Of a DNA stretch of 32,987 nt, positions 17,569 through 24,358 are shown piece by piece. The notes under the pieces are model-generated. The model made no database searches, was not told the DNA's origin, and saw nothing but the letters and a program-made list of their open reading frames with translations. The position numbers were made by a program, and so were the translations under genes. The first letter of the stretch is position 1. Every line of letters begins with the position of its first letter. The DNA is from Gemmatimonadota bacterium (GTDB lineage Bacteria; Gemmatimonadota; Gemmatimonadetes; Longimicrobiales; Gaopeijiaceae), in the NCBI GenBank assembly GCA_007121555.1, contig SKKH01000137.1, positions 1 to 32,987 on the forward strand, read 5' to 3'.

Positions 17569-18287
17569 CGCTGTCGCTTCTTCTGCAGGCTGGACGTCAG
17601 GTTCCGGACTCGGCGTGGGACCTCATCTGGGGCGGGACCATTCCCACCAAGGTGGTGCTCCTGGTCCTGGCCGTGTTCTCCGTTTCGAGCTGGGTCATCA
17701 TCTTCTGGAAGTGGAAGCACTTCCGTGACGTCCGGCGGGAGGGCGACCGCTTTCTGGACGCCATGGAGCGGGCCCAGCGGCTCGAGGACGCCTACCGTAT
17801 CATCCTCTCCCTTCCGGATTCGCCCTATGGGCGGGTCTTCCGGCAGGGGGTGAACTTCTTCAGCGAGCTTCGTCCCGGGGCCCTCCGGGAGGGAGCGCCG
17901 ACGGTAGAGGGGCTCAGCCTCACGCAGCTCGAGGCCCTGCGGATGACGCTGGAGAAGGAGGAGGCCGAGGAGCGCGAAGAGCTCTCCGTCGGCCTCACCT
18001 GGCTGGCCGTCATCGGTTCCATCTCCCCGCTCCTTGGACTCATGGGGACGGTCATCGGGGTCATGAACGCCTTCCTGGGGATCGTGGCCACCGGGTCCAC
18101 CAACATCGGAGCCGTCGCTCCGGGTGTGGCCGAGGCCCTGGTCACCACCGTCGTGGGACTGGCCGTGGCCATCCCTGCCGTGATCGGCTACAACTACTAT
18201 GTGGCGCGCCTAAACGCCGTTTCCGGCGAGCTCGAAGGCTTCTCCAGCGAGTTCATCGGGACGTTGGCTCGTGAGGGGCGGGTGTGA
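17565..18287 (+). CDS. tolQ: TolQ/ExbB-type proton channel protein
   Basis: TolQ forms, with TolR, the inner-membrane proton channel that energises the Tol-Pal envelope-constriction machine. The 240-residue product has a first membrane helix at about 27-50 (TKVVLLVLAVFSVSSWVIIFWKWK), a cytoplasmic loop, and the MotA/TolQ/ExbB core (LTWLAVIGSISPLLGLMGTVIGVMNAFLGI and APGVAEALVTTVVGLAVAIPAVIGYNYY) at about 143-210. Downstream tolR, tolB, pal and cpoB make TolQ more likely than ExbB. The start overlaps the epimerase stop and the stop overlaps the tolR GTG. Confidence 0.93.
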   Translation: MTLSLLLQAGRQVPDSAWDLIWGGTIPTKVVLLVLAVFSVSSWVIIFWKWKHFRDVRREGDRFLDAMERAQRLEDAYRIILSLPDSPYGRVFRQGVNFFSELRPGALREGAPTVEGLSLTQLEALRMTLEKEEAEEREELSVGLTWLAVIGSISPLLGLMGTVIGVMNAFLGIVATGSTNIGAVAPGVAEALVTTVVGLAVAIPAVIGYNYYVARLNAVSGELEGFSSEFIGTLAREGRV

Positions 18288-18724
18288 CCAACGCGAGTCG
18301 CAGGAGGGGGTCTCGTCGCGGGGATCTCCCCATCAACTCCGAGATCAACGTCACCTCGCTCATCGATGTGGCCTTCACGCTGCTCGTGATCTTCATCATC
18401 ACCGCACCCATGCTCCAGGGCGGGCTCGAGGTCCAGCTCCCCAGGGCCCAGATCCAGCCCATCACCGCCCAGGACGATCCCTTCATCGTCTCCGTGGATG
18501 ACACGGGTACGGTGTACGTGGGCGAGACCCCGGTGTCGGCGGAGGAGTTCGCCAGTGCCTTCCCGCAGCTCTTCCGGGCGGCCGGTGCCCAGATCATCTA
18601 TGTAAAGGGCGACGAGGCCGCTCTCTACGGGGATCTGTTCGTGGTTCTGTCCACCGTGGCTCGCACGGCTCAGGACGAAGGCGTGCGCTGGGCTCTCCTG
18701 GGTGAACCCGAACCCCGTCGGTGA
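18284..18724 (+). CDS. tolR: TolR/ExbD-type protein
   Basis: The 146-residue product starts at GTG 18284, overlapping tolQ as GTGA. It has a basic cytoplasmic N-terminus (SRRRGSRRGD), one membrane helix with the proton-carrying aspartate (D28 in NVTSLIDVAFTLLVIFIIT), and a periplasmic ExbD/TolR domain. Length and helix position match the family. It is expected to pair with TolQ and to contact peptidoglycan. A gap of 82 bases (18725-18806) follows, with no convincing promoter or terminator. Confidence 0.93.
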   Translation: MTNASRRRGSRRGDLPINSEINVTSLIDVAFTLLVIFIITAPMLQGGLEVQLPRAQIQPITAQDDPFIVSVDDTGTVYVGETPVSAEEFASAFPQLFRAAGAQIIYVKGDEAALYGDLFVVLSTVARTAQDEGVRWALLGEPEPRR

Positions 18725-18806
18725 ATCGCTCGCAGGCCGCTCCGGTTCTTCATGAGGCTGTCAGGGGCAACTCCGATAGCGGAATGGGTGTAGGACCTTC
18801 CTGACC

Positions 18807-19586
18807 ATGAAGAGCTGGAACAAGAACCCCCGTCGACCAGGGCAGCGCTTTCTGCTGGCCTCCGTGGCCCTCCACCTTGCACTTGTCCTGGTGGCGTGGT
18901 GGCTCCATAGACAGGCCGACTCCCCCATCGAGTACATCGCCTACGAGATGGAGATGGTGGCGATGGCGGAGCTGGAGGACGCGCCCGATGTCCTCCCGGA
19001 GCCCGATGAGGTGGTCCAGCCCGATCCGGATCCCGAGCCGCCGCAGCCGGAGCCCCAGCCCGAACCCGAACCTCCGCCCCCGGAGCCCGAGCCCACGCCT
19101 CCGCAGCCCGAGCCGGAACCGGAGCCCGAGCCGGAGCCCGAGCCCGAACCGGAGCCTGAGCCCCAACCCACCCGTCCGCAGCCCGAGACGCCGCCGCGCA
19201 CCGAGGCGCCGCCTCCCGAGGAGACGAGGGAAGAGCCCTCGTCGGTGGACATCGCGGTGCGCATGGAGGGCCTGCAGCGGGACTTCCCCTCGTACTATAC
19301 GAGAATTCAGGCGGAGATCGCGCGCTGCTTCCGGCCTCCGGCCGGTGTGGACAGGGGGACCACGGTGCTCCGGTTCGAGATCGTCCGCGACGGCACGGTG
19401 CCGAATCAGAGCATCCGGATGCACGAGCGGTCGGGGAACTCGAGGTTGGACATCGCTGCGGTCGGGGCCGTGGAGTGTGCGGGGGCGGGGCGCTTCGGCG
19501 CGCTTCCCGATGACCTCCCGTTCGAGACCCTTCCGGTCCAATTCACCTTCAGTCCCGGGGGAGCGCCCCGGGGTGGCGGCAGATAG
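18807..19586 (+). CDS. tolA: TolA-like protein with proline-glutamate rod
   Basis: The 259-residue product has a short basic N-terminus, one membrane helix (FLLASVALHLALVLVAWWL, 15-33), a Pro/Glu-rich rod (about 55-150) and a C-terminal TolA/TonB-type domain (about 155-250). Position between tolR and tolB argues for the TolA role: reaching across the periplasm to Pal or TolB. Cys174 and Cys224 in the C-terminal domain sit where the disulfide of classical TolA domain III occurs, which favours TolA over TonB. Unlike TonB, whose spacer is mostly Glu-Pro followed by Lys-Pro, this rod lacks lysine and is strongly negative. It is shorter than enterobacterial TolA, whose rod is a long helix. Confidence 0.8.
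   Translation: MKSWNKNPRRPGQRFLLASVALHLALVLVAWWLHRQADSPIEYIAYEMEMVAMAELEDAPDVLPEPDEVVQPDPDPEPPQPEPQPEPEPPPPEPEPTPPQPEPEPEPEPEPEPEPEPEPQPTRPQPETPPRTEAPPPEETREEPSSVDIAVRMEGLQRDFPSYYTRIQAEIARCFRPPAGVDRGTTVLRFEIVRDGTVPNQSIRMHERSGNSRLDIAAVGAVECAGAGRFGALPDDLPFETLPVQFTFSPGGAPRGGGR
19107..19160 (+). repeat. (Pro-Glu)9 low-complexity coding repeat
   Basis: Nine tandem Pro-Glu codon pairs (CCN-GAR) lie in the rod of the TolA-like gene, inside a wider Pro/Glu-rich stretch at about 19002-19220. Third positions vary, so selection is acting on the protein and the DNA is not a pure microsatellite. Confidence 0.9.
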
Positions 19587-19724
19587 GAGATCGCGCAGGC
19601 AGGGACAGCGAGGTAGGAAGTTCCCTACGGTGGCGCCGGAGTTCGGTGCTCCGCGAGACAGGCAACGGCCTTTAAACCAGTTGAACGCCCGGCACGAGTT
19701 CGGGTCGAGCTTTGGAGCGAGTCC

Positions 19725-21158
19725 ATGGGAGAGACGGTGATTCGAAGGCGGGTTCCTTCGGGAACGATGGGCTGGGGCGCCATGCTGGGCGCGCTCCTCC
19801 TCGTTCTCTTTGCGGCCCCCGGAGTGGGGGCCCAGGATGTGGAAGAGCGCTTCCCCGGGGTGAGCCTCGGCCTGCTCTACGAGGGTCGGACCCAACCGGT
19901 GGTCGCCGTGGCGCCCTTCAGGGGCGGGACGGTGGCGGAGCGAGCCGAGAACATCGTGGCCCGGGATCTCCGGCACTCGAATCGGTTCCGGGTGCTGGAT
20001 TCCATCCCCGCCGCCTTCTCGCGTGAGGAGGTGGACTACGCACTCTGGGATGAGCTGGGAGCCGACTGGCTGGTGACCGGTCGGGTCGAGGGGGGAGGAG
20101 GGGCCGGATCGGTGCTGGTCGTCGAGGTCCATGACGTGATCTATCGGGAGCTGCGCGATCGGGGTCGTTTCCCCCTCCCGGACCCGAACAGCCCCGATTT
20201 CCGCATGTCGGCCCACATCGCCTCCGACGCGGTGGTGCAGTGGGTCTTTGACGAACCGGGGATCGCCGCCAGCAGGATCGTCTTCTCCAGGAGGATGGAG
20301 GACGGGTCCCAGGACCTCTGGATGGTGGATTCCGACGGTGAGAACCTGCAGCGGATCACCCGGGACCGGGCGGACGAGGACGGATACGCGCTGGCCATGT
20401 CCCCGGGCTGGTCTCCCGACGGTCGCCGGGTCGTCTACACCTCCTACCAAAGTGGGCTGCCCCGGGTGTACGAGCTGAATCTCGAGACCGGGGAGCGGAA
20501 GTCCGTACCCACGCCTCGCTCCGGCGACTACATCACGCCCAGCTATCTCCCGGACGGCCAGCGGGTGGCCTTCGCGGTGAACGCCGGCAGGGAGTCGGGG
20601 ATCTTCACCTACAACCTGGCCAACGACTGCTGTTTCGAGGAGTTGACCCGGGGTCGGTGGGAAGATATTTCCCCCACCTTCTCTCCGGACGGCAGCCAGT
20701 TCGCCTTCAACTCGAACCGTCTCGGGGTGGGTGCGCCCCAGATCTACCGGATGCCGGTCCGCGGTGGTGGGCAGCCCTCCATCATCTCGCCCTACGTCTA
20801 CAACCGGCCCGGGTACTACACTTCTCCGGACTGGTCTCCTCGGGGCGACCGGATCGCCTACCACGGACGGATCGAGCAGCGGGGGCGCCACCACGTGCTG
20901 GTCTCCGAGGTGGACCGTCGCGGGCGGGTCGTGCAGCTCACCCGGGAAGGAAACAATGAAGATCCGAGTTGGGCCCCTGACGGTCGCCACCTGGTCTTCG
21001 CCGGTGAACGGGGCTGGGGGCGGGCCCTCTTCATCGTGGACGTGGAGACGGGTGTGACCCGGACATTGGTCTCGGGCATGCGTGCAAGGATGCCCGCGTG
21101 GTCTCCCTCTCTGGCCCAGCGCTACGCGGCCGACTCGGAGGAGGAGGATCGGGAGTAG
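19725..21158 (+). CDS. tolB: Tol-Pal system beta-propeller protein TolB
   Basis: TolB is the periplasmic partner that binds Pal and is released by TolA. The 477-residue product begins with a long signal peptide (hydrophobic MLGALLLVLFAAPGVGAQ, cleaved near residue 37). The N-terminal domain (VVAVAPFRGGTVAERAENIVARDLRHSNRF) is the TolB N-domain. Five PD40/WD40-like repeats follow (SPGWSPDGRRVVYTS, PSYLPDGQRVAFAV, SPTFSPDGSQFAFNS, SPDWSPRGDRIAYHG, DPSWAPDGRHLVFAG), as in the TolB propeller. GGAG sits 8 bases before the ATG. The 138 bases before it (19587-19724) hold only a weak hairpin at 19613-19628. Confidence 0.94.
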   Translation: MGETVIRRRVPSGTMGWGAMLGALLLVLFAAPGVGAQDVEERFPGVSLGLLYEGRTQPVVAVAPFRGGTVAERAENIVARDLRHSNRFRVLDSIPAAFSREEVDYALWDELGADWLVTGRVEGGGGAGSVLVVEVHDVIYRELRDRGRFPLPDPNSPDFRMSAHIASDAVVQWVFDEPGIAASRIVFSRRMEDGSQDLWMVDSDGENLQRITRDRADEDGYALAMSPGWSPDGRRVVYTSYQSGLPRVYELNLETGERKSVPTPRSGDYITPSYLPDGQRVAFAVNAGRESGIFTYNLANDCCFEELTRGRWEDISPTFSPDGSQFAFNSNRLGVGAPQIYRMPVRGGGQPSIISPYVYNRPGYYTSPDWSPRGDRIAYHGRIEQRGRHHVLVSEVDRRGRVVQLTREGNNEDPSWAPDGRHLVFAGERGWGRALFIVDVETGVTRTLVSGMRARMPAWSPSLAQRYAADSEEEDRE

Positions 21159-21176
21159 CCTCCGGCCTGCTCCTGA

Positions 21177-21185
21177 TGTTATAAT
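21177..21185 (+). promoter_or_regulatory. Extended -10 promoter (TGTTATAAT) before pal
   Basis: TGT-TATAAT is a perfect TGn-TATAAT extended -10 element, rare by chance in DNA this GC-rich. No good -35 lies 17 bases upstream, which extended -10 promoters can lack. It sits 19 bases after the tolB stop. If used, it would give pal a leader of about 290 bases, or express a separate RNA. Confidence 0.45.
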
Positions 21186-21484
21186 TGGATCTCTTCATGA
21201 GAACTGTGCCACCGAGATGCTGCCCGGTCGCCGCCGCCTATGCACGTTGCGCCTGAGCAAGAATTTCGGTATATGCAGGGAAGTTTTTCCCCCGGAGTTC
21301 ACTGAGCGGCCGTCTGGGGGCGGCGACCGCGCTGGACCTGACATCTCAGCAGGGATGATTGGCCCCGGCCCTGCGTGGATCTGACCGGTCCATGTGGCGG
21401 ATTTCGAGGGGTCGGGCCGGCTGTCGGCTTTCTTCGTGTTCACCTGTTCGTTCCGAGAACTTTCTTTCACCAGGAGCAATCGCG
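21186..21484 (+). other. Long non-coding leader between tolB and pal
   Basis: No credible gene lies in this stretch: short frames have no recognisable product or ribosome-binding site. It holds a small hairpin (GGGAA-GTTT-TTCCC at about 21279-21292) and a weak promoter-like pair (TTGCGC 21247-21252, TATATG 21270-21275, 17-base spacing). It may be a 5' leader of pal or a small RNA; I recognise no riboswitch family. Confidence 0.4.
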
Positions 21485-22069
21485 ATGTACCGTCGACTTC
21501 TTGTCGTCGCTGTCCTGATGATCGGGGTCGCCGTCGGCGCTTGCCGCCGCGAGGCACCCGAACCCCCCGCACCTCCGCCGGCCGAAGAGACCGGTCCGGA
21601 TATGGATTCCCTCCGCGCGTATGAGGACTCCGTCCGAGCCGCCAGGGAGGCCGAGGAGCGGGCCCGTGCCGAGCGTGAGCGGGCCGTCGCCGACGCGCGA
21701 GCCATCCTCGAGCAGCGTGTCCACTTCGACTTCGATGAATCGGCCATCCGCTCGGATGCGGCTCAGGTTCTTCGCCAGAAGGTGGAAGTGCTCCGGGCGA
21801 GCCCGGACGTCCGTCTTCGCCTCGAAGGTCACACCGACGAGCGGGGTTCGGCCGAGTACAACCAGGCCCTTGGCTCCAGGCGCGCCCAGGCGGTCCTCGA
21901 CTTCTTCATGGAGAACGGGATCGGTGAGGCGCGATTCGTCACCACTTCGTACGGCGAGGAACGTCCTCTCGTCTCCGCGAGTAACGAAGATGCGTGGGCA
22001 CAGAATCGACGCGTGGAGTTCGTGATCACCGCCGGTGCCGGGGCGATCAACCCTCCGGGCGGTGAGTGA
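21485..22069 (+). CDS. pal: Peptidoglycan-associated lipoprotein Pal
   Basis: Pal anchors the outer membrane to peptidoglycan and is moved by the Tol motor. The 194-residue reading starts at ATG 21485, where AGGAG lies 8 bases upstream; the frame extends back to 21359 but that part ignores the signal peptide. The lipobox is VGAC (Cys20). A Pro-rich linker and a charged helix (about 35-75) precede the OmpA-like domain: VHFDFDESAIRSDA, LEGHTDERGSAEYNQALGSRRAQAV and NRRVEFVI carry the diaminopimelate-binding signature. Gene order tolB-pal-cpoB is the classical one. Confidence 0.96.
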   Translation: MYRRLLVVAVLMIGVAVGACRREAPEPPAPPPAEETGPDMDSLRAYEDSVRAAREAEERARAERERAVADARAILEQRVHFDFDESAIRSDAAQVLRQKVEVLRASPDVRLRLEGHTDERGSAEYNQALGSRRAQAVLDFFMENGIGEARFVTTSYGEERPLVSASNEDAWAQNRRVEFVITAGAGAINPPGGE

Positions 22070-22121
22070 GTTCGCTTCGGCGGCTCTTCACACCTGAACG
22101 CAGCAACCCAGATCGGGACGA

Positions 22122-22928
22122 ATGATGAAGCGGACCCCTCCTCCAGAACTCGGTAACTCGAGACCATCGGCCTCACGGCGGTATGGTGGAGGAGGGGTCC
22201 GTCTTCTTCTCCTGGGACTTCTCCTCCTTCCTCTGGCGGCTTGTGCCACCAAGAGCGACGTGAGGGAGCTCCAGGGGGAGATCCGCGATCTGGCCCGACA
22301 ACAGGAAGCTCTCGTGAGGGAGCTCCAGTCGGAACAGGCTCGACAGGCCGACTCGGTGGCGGCGTTGTCGTCGCAGTTCGGTCAGTATCGCACCCAGTGG
22401 GCTCGTAGCATCCGGGACATGGAAGATCAGTTGATTCGGGTTCAGGAGCTGGCCGGGATGTCCCAGCAGGAACTGGCCGGTCTCCGCGATCAGATGGACC
22501 GGCGGCCCGCAGGGGGCACGTTCGGGGGGGCAACTCCGGACAGGGAGGGTGGCGGCGAGGTGGTCGACATCTATGACGATGCCATGACCCAGTTCCGTCG
22601 TGGTTCCCTCACCTCGGCCCGGATGGGCCTCGAAGAGATCGTGGAGCGGTTCCCCAACCATGAGCTCACCCCGTCGGCCCGTTACTATCTGGCCGATATC
22701 CTGGTTCAGGAGGACAACCTGGAGGAGGCCATCGAGATGTTCCTCCAGGTCCCCGAATTCCATCCCGATGCGGAGCGCGTACCCGATGCCATGTACCGCG
22801 TCGGGCTGCTCTATCGGGAGTTGGGCGACTCCTCAGAGGCCCGCAGCTATCTGGAGCGGGTCGTGAACACCTGGCCCGATTCCGATGCGGCGTCCATGGC
22901 GCGCCGGACTCTGGACGAGATGAGCTGA
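22122..22928 (+). CDS. cpoB: Cell division coordinator CpoB (YbgF)
   Basis: CpoB links peptidoglycan synthesis to Tol-driven outer-membrane constriction. The 268-residue product has an N-terminal coiled coil (about 42-118, DVRELQGEIRDLARQQEAL) and C-terminal TPRs (about 140-268), as in YbgF. It ends its signal peptide at LAAC, so unlike E. coli CpoB it appears to be a lipoprotein (Cys41). The start is ATG 22122 or the next ATG 22125; a weak GGGA suits the second. The signal peptide has an unusually long first segment (about 26 residues), encoded by a large inverted repeat described separately. Confidence 0.9.
   Translation: MMKRTPPPELGNSRPSASRRYGGGGVRLLLLGLLLLPLAACATKSDVRELQGEIRDLARQQEALVRELQSEQARQADSVAALSSQFGQYRTQWARSIRDMEDQLIRVQELAGMSQQELAGLRDQMDRRPAGGTFGGATPDREGGGEVVDIYDDAMTQFRRGSLTSARMGLEEIVERFPNHELTPSARYYLADILVQEDNLEEAIEMFLQVPEFHPDAERVPDAMYRVGLLYRELGDSSEARSYLERVVNTWPDSDAASMARRTLDEMS
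22127..22206 (+). promoter_or_regulatory. Long hairpin at the start of cpoB (15-bp perfect inverted repeat)
   Basis: CGGACCCCTCCTCCA (22131-22145) is the exact reverse complement of TGGAGGAGGGGTCCG (22187-22201). Skipping base 22202 lets GAAG (22127-22130) pair with CTTC (22203-22206), for 19 pairs with one bulge. CCAT (22164-22167) can pair with ATGG (22183-22186) inside the 41-base loop. The stem starts within the first codons of cpoB, inside the ribosome footprint, so it could limit translation initiation. No T-run follows. Confidence 0.7.
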
Positions 22929-23027
22929 TCGGCTTGTCTGGTCCGCACCTCCGGGCTCCTCTCGACACCATGACCCGGAGGGTCGCGGGGCTTCGACCTC
23001 ACCGGCTTCTTTCCTTCCGACAGAACC

Positions 23028-23528
23028 ATGCGCTGTCCCCAGTGTGACTCCACGGAGAACCGGGTGGTGGATACCCGGACGAGCCGTGGAGGGCGGGCGG
23101 TGCGTCGTCGTCGGGAGTGTACCGACTGCTCCACCCGGTTCACCACGTACGAGTACGTGGAGGAACGGCCCATCCAGGTCCTGAAGCGGAGTGGCGCCTC
23201 GGAGGACTTCGACCGGGGAAAGCTGGCCCGGGCCGTGAAGCTGGCCTGCGCGAAGCGACCCGTTTCACACACCCAGGTGGAACGGATCACCGACGAGATC
23301 GAGGATCTCCTTTCGAGCCAGGCGGGAGTGGAGGTGGAAAGCGACGTGATCGGCCAGATGGTCATGGAGCGTCTCAAGCCCCTCGACCGGGTCGCCTATG
23401 TCCGCTTCGCCTCGGTGTACCGGAACTTCCAGGACGTGGACGAATTCCAGGAATTCGTCGACGAGATGAACGCCAGGGGCCGGCAGGAGATCCAGAAGAA
23501 GCACCAGGCCGAACTCCCTCTTAGCTGA
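23028..23528 (+). CDS. nrdR: Transcriptional repressor NrdR
   Basis: NrdR senses ATP/dATP and represses ribonucleotide reductase genes at paired NrdR boxes. The 166-residue product has the zinc ribbon with four cysteines (C3, C6, C31, C34 in MRCPQCDSTENRVVDTR and RRECTDCSTRFTTYE) and an ATP-cone (about 49-139, VLKRSGASEDFDRGKLARAV). The C-terminus (FVDEMNARGRQEIQKKHQAELPLS) is slightly extended. The target reductase genes are not in the window. The 99-base gap before it (22929-23027) shows no promoter I can support. Confidence 0.96.
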   Translation: MRCPQCDSTENRVVDTRTSRGGRAVRRRRECTDCSTRFTTYEYVEERPIQVLKRSGASEDFDRGKLARAVKLACAKRPVSHTQVERITDEIEDLLSSQAGVEVESDVIGQMVMERLKPLDRVAYVRFASVYRNFQDVDEFQEFVDEMNARGRQEIQKKHQAELPLS

Positions 23529-23548
23529 TCCCCCCACAGGATCCGCGC

Positions 23549-24358
23549 ATGCCTCCCCGCCGTCCCCCCAACCCCATTGGCGAAATGCCCTTCCTGGATC
23601 ACCTGGAAGAGCTTCGCTGGCGCATCGTCTGGTCCCTTGCGGCCCTGGCCGTGGCCACCGTCGTGGGGTTCGTGTTCGTCCACTACCTGGACGTCATGGA
23701 GATCCTCATCCGGCCCGTGCGCCCCTTTCTGAGGGGCGACGATCTGGTGTACTTCAACCCGGCGACGCCCTTCTTCGTCACCCTGAAGCTGAGTTTGGTG
23801 GTGGGGATCATTCTGGCGTTCCCGGTAGTACTCTACCAGGCCTGGGCATTCTTTTCGCCGGCGCTGGAATCGTCCGAGAAGAAGGTGATCATCCCGAGTC
23901 TCTACTTCGGGTTGCTCCTCTTCGCGGCCGGAGTCGCCATGGCGTACTTCTGGGTCCTGCCGCTGGCGCTCCGGTTCCTCTCGGGCTTCCAGCAGGCGTT
24001 CCTGGAGCCGGCCATCGAGGTGGGCGAATACCTGGGGTTCGTGGTACGACTCCTGCTGGCCTTCGGGATCGTGTTCGAGCTTCCGGTGGTCGTGATGATC
24101 CTCTCGGCCATGGGTCTCATCACACCCCAGTTTCTGAAGGAAAAGCGCCGCCACGCCATCGTCGGGATCACGATCCTGGCCAGTGCACTCACTCCCGGAG
24201 ACATTGCCTCCACCTTCCTGATGATCGCTCCCATGATGGTCCTGTACGAGGTGAGCATCGTTCTCTCCCGCGTGATCCAGAAGCGCCGGACGGAGAGCGA
24301 GGAGGGACCTCTGCGCCCATCATCCGAGCCCCCCCCTGGAACGGTGGAGATGAGTTGA
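23549..24358 (+). CDS. tatC: Sec-independent protein translocase TatC
   Basis: TatC is the receptor of the twin-arginine pathway that exports folded proteins. The 269-residue product has the conserved N-terminus MPFLDHLEELRWRI, six membrane segments, PFFVTLKLSLVVGIILAFPVVLYQAWAF, and the FGIVFELPVV and ALTPGDIASTFLMIAPMMVLYE motifs. A Pro- and Glu-rich tail follows. AGGA lies 8 bases before the ATG. The stop overlaps the lptD start (TGATG). tatA is found 8.4 kb downstream, so the Tat genes are split here. Confidence 0.96.
   Translation: MPPRRPPNPIGEMPFLDHLEELRWRIVWSLAALAVATVVGFVFVHYLDVMEILIRPVRPFLRGDDLVYFNPATPFFVTLKLSLVVGIILAFPVVLYQAWAFFSPALESSEKKVIIPSLYFGLLLFAAGVAMAYFWVLPLALRFLSGFQQAFLEPAIEVGEYLGFVVRLLLAFGIVFELPVVVMILSAMGLITPQFLKEKRRHAIVGITILASALTPGDIASTFLMIAPMMVLYEVSIVLSRVIQKRRTESEEGPLRPSSEPPPGTVEMS

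Noticed and set aside
19107-19160. The Pro-Glu repeat as a CRISPR-like or microsatellite array
   Set aside because: It lies in frame within a real gene, with varied third positions and no spacer pattern.
21197-21256. 19-codon frame after the extended -10
   Set aside because: No ribosome-binding site or recognisable product; too short to support.
21359-21484. Upstream extension of pal
   Set aside because: The extra residues precede a good lipoprotein signal and the ATG 21485 has an AGGAG site.
22122-22206. The cpoB inverted repeat as an intrinsic terminator
   Set aside because: No T-run follows and it lies inside the coding sequence.
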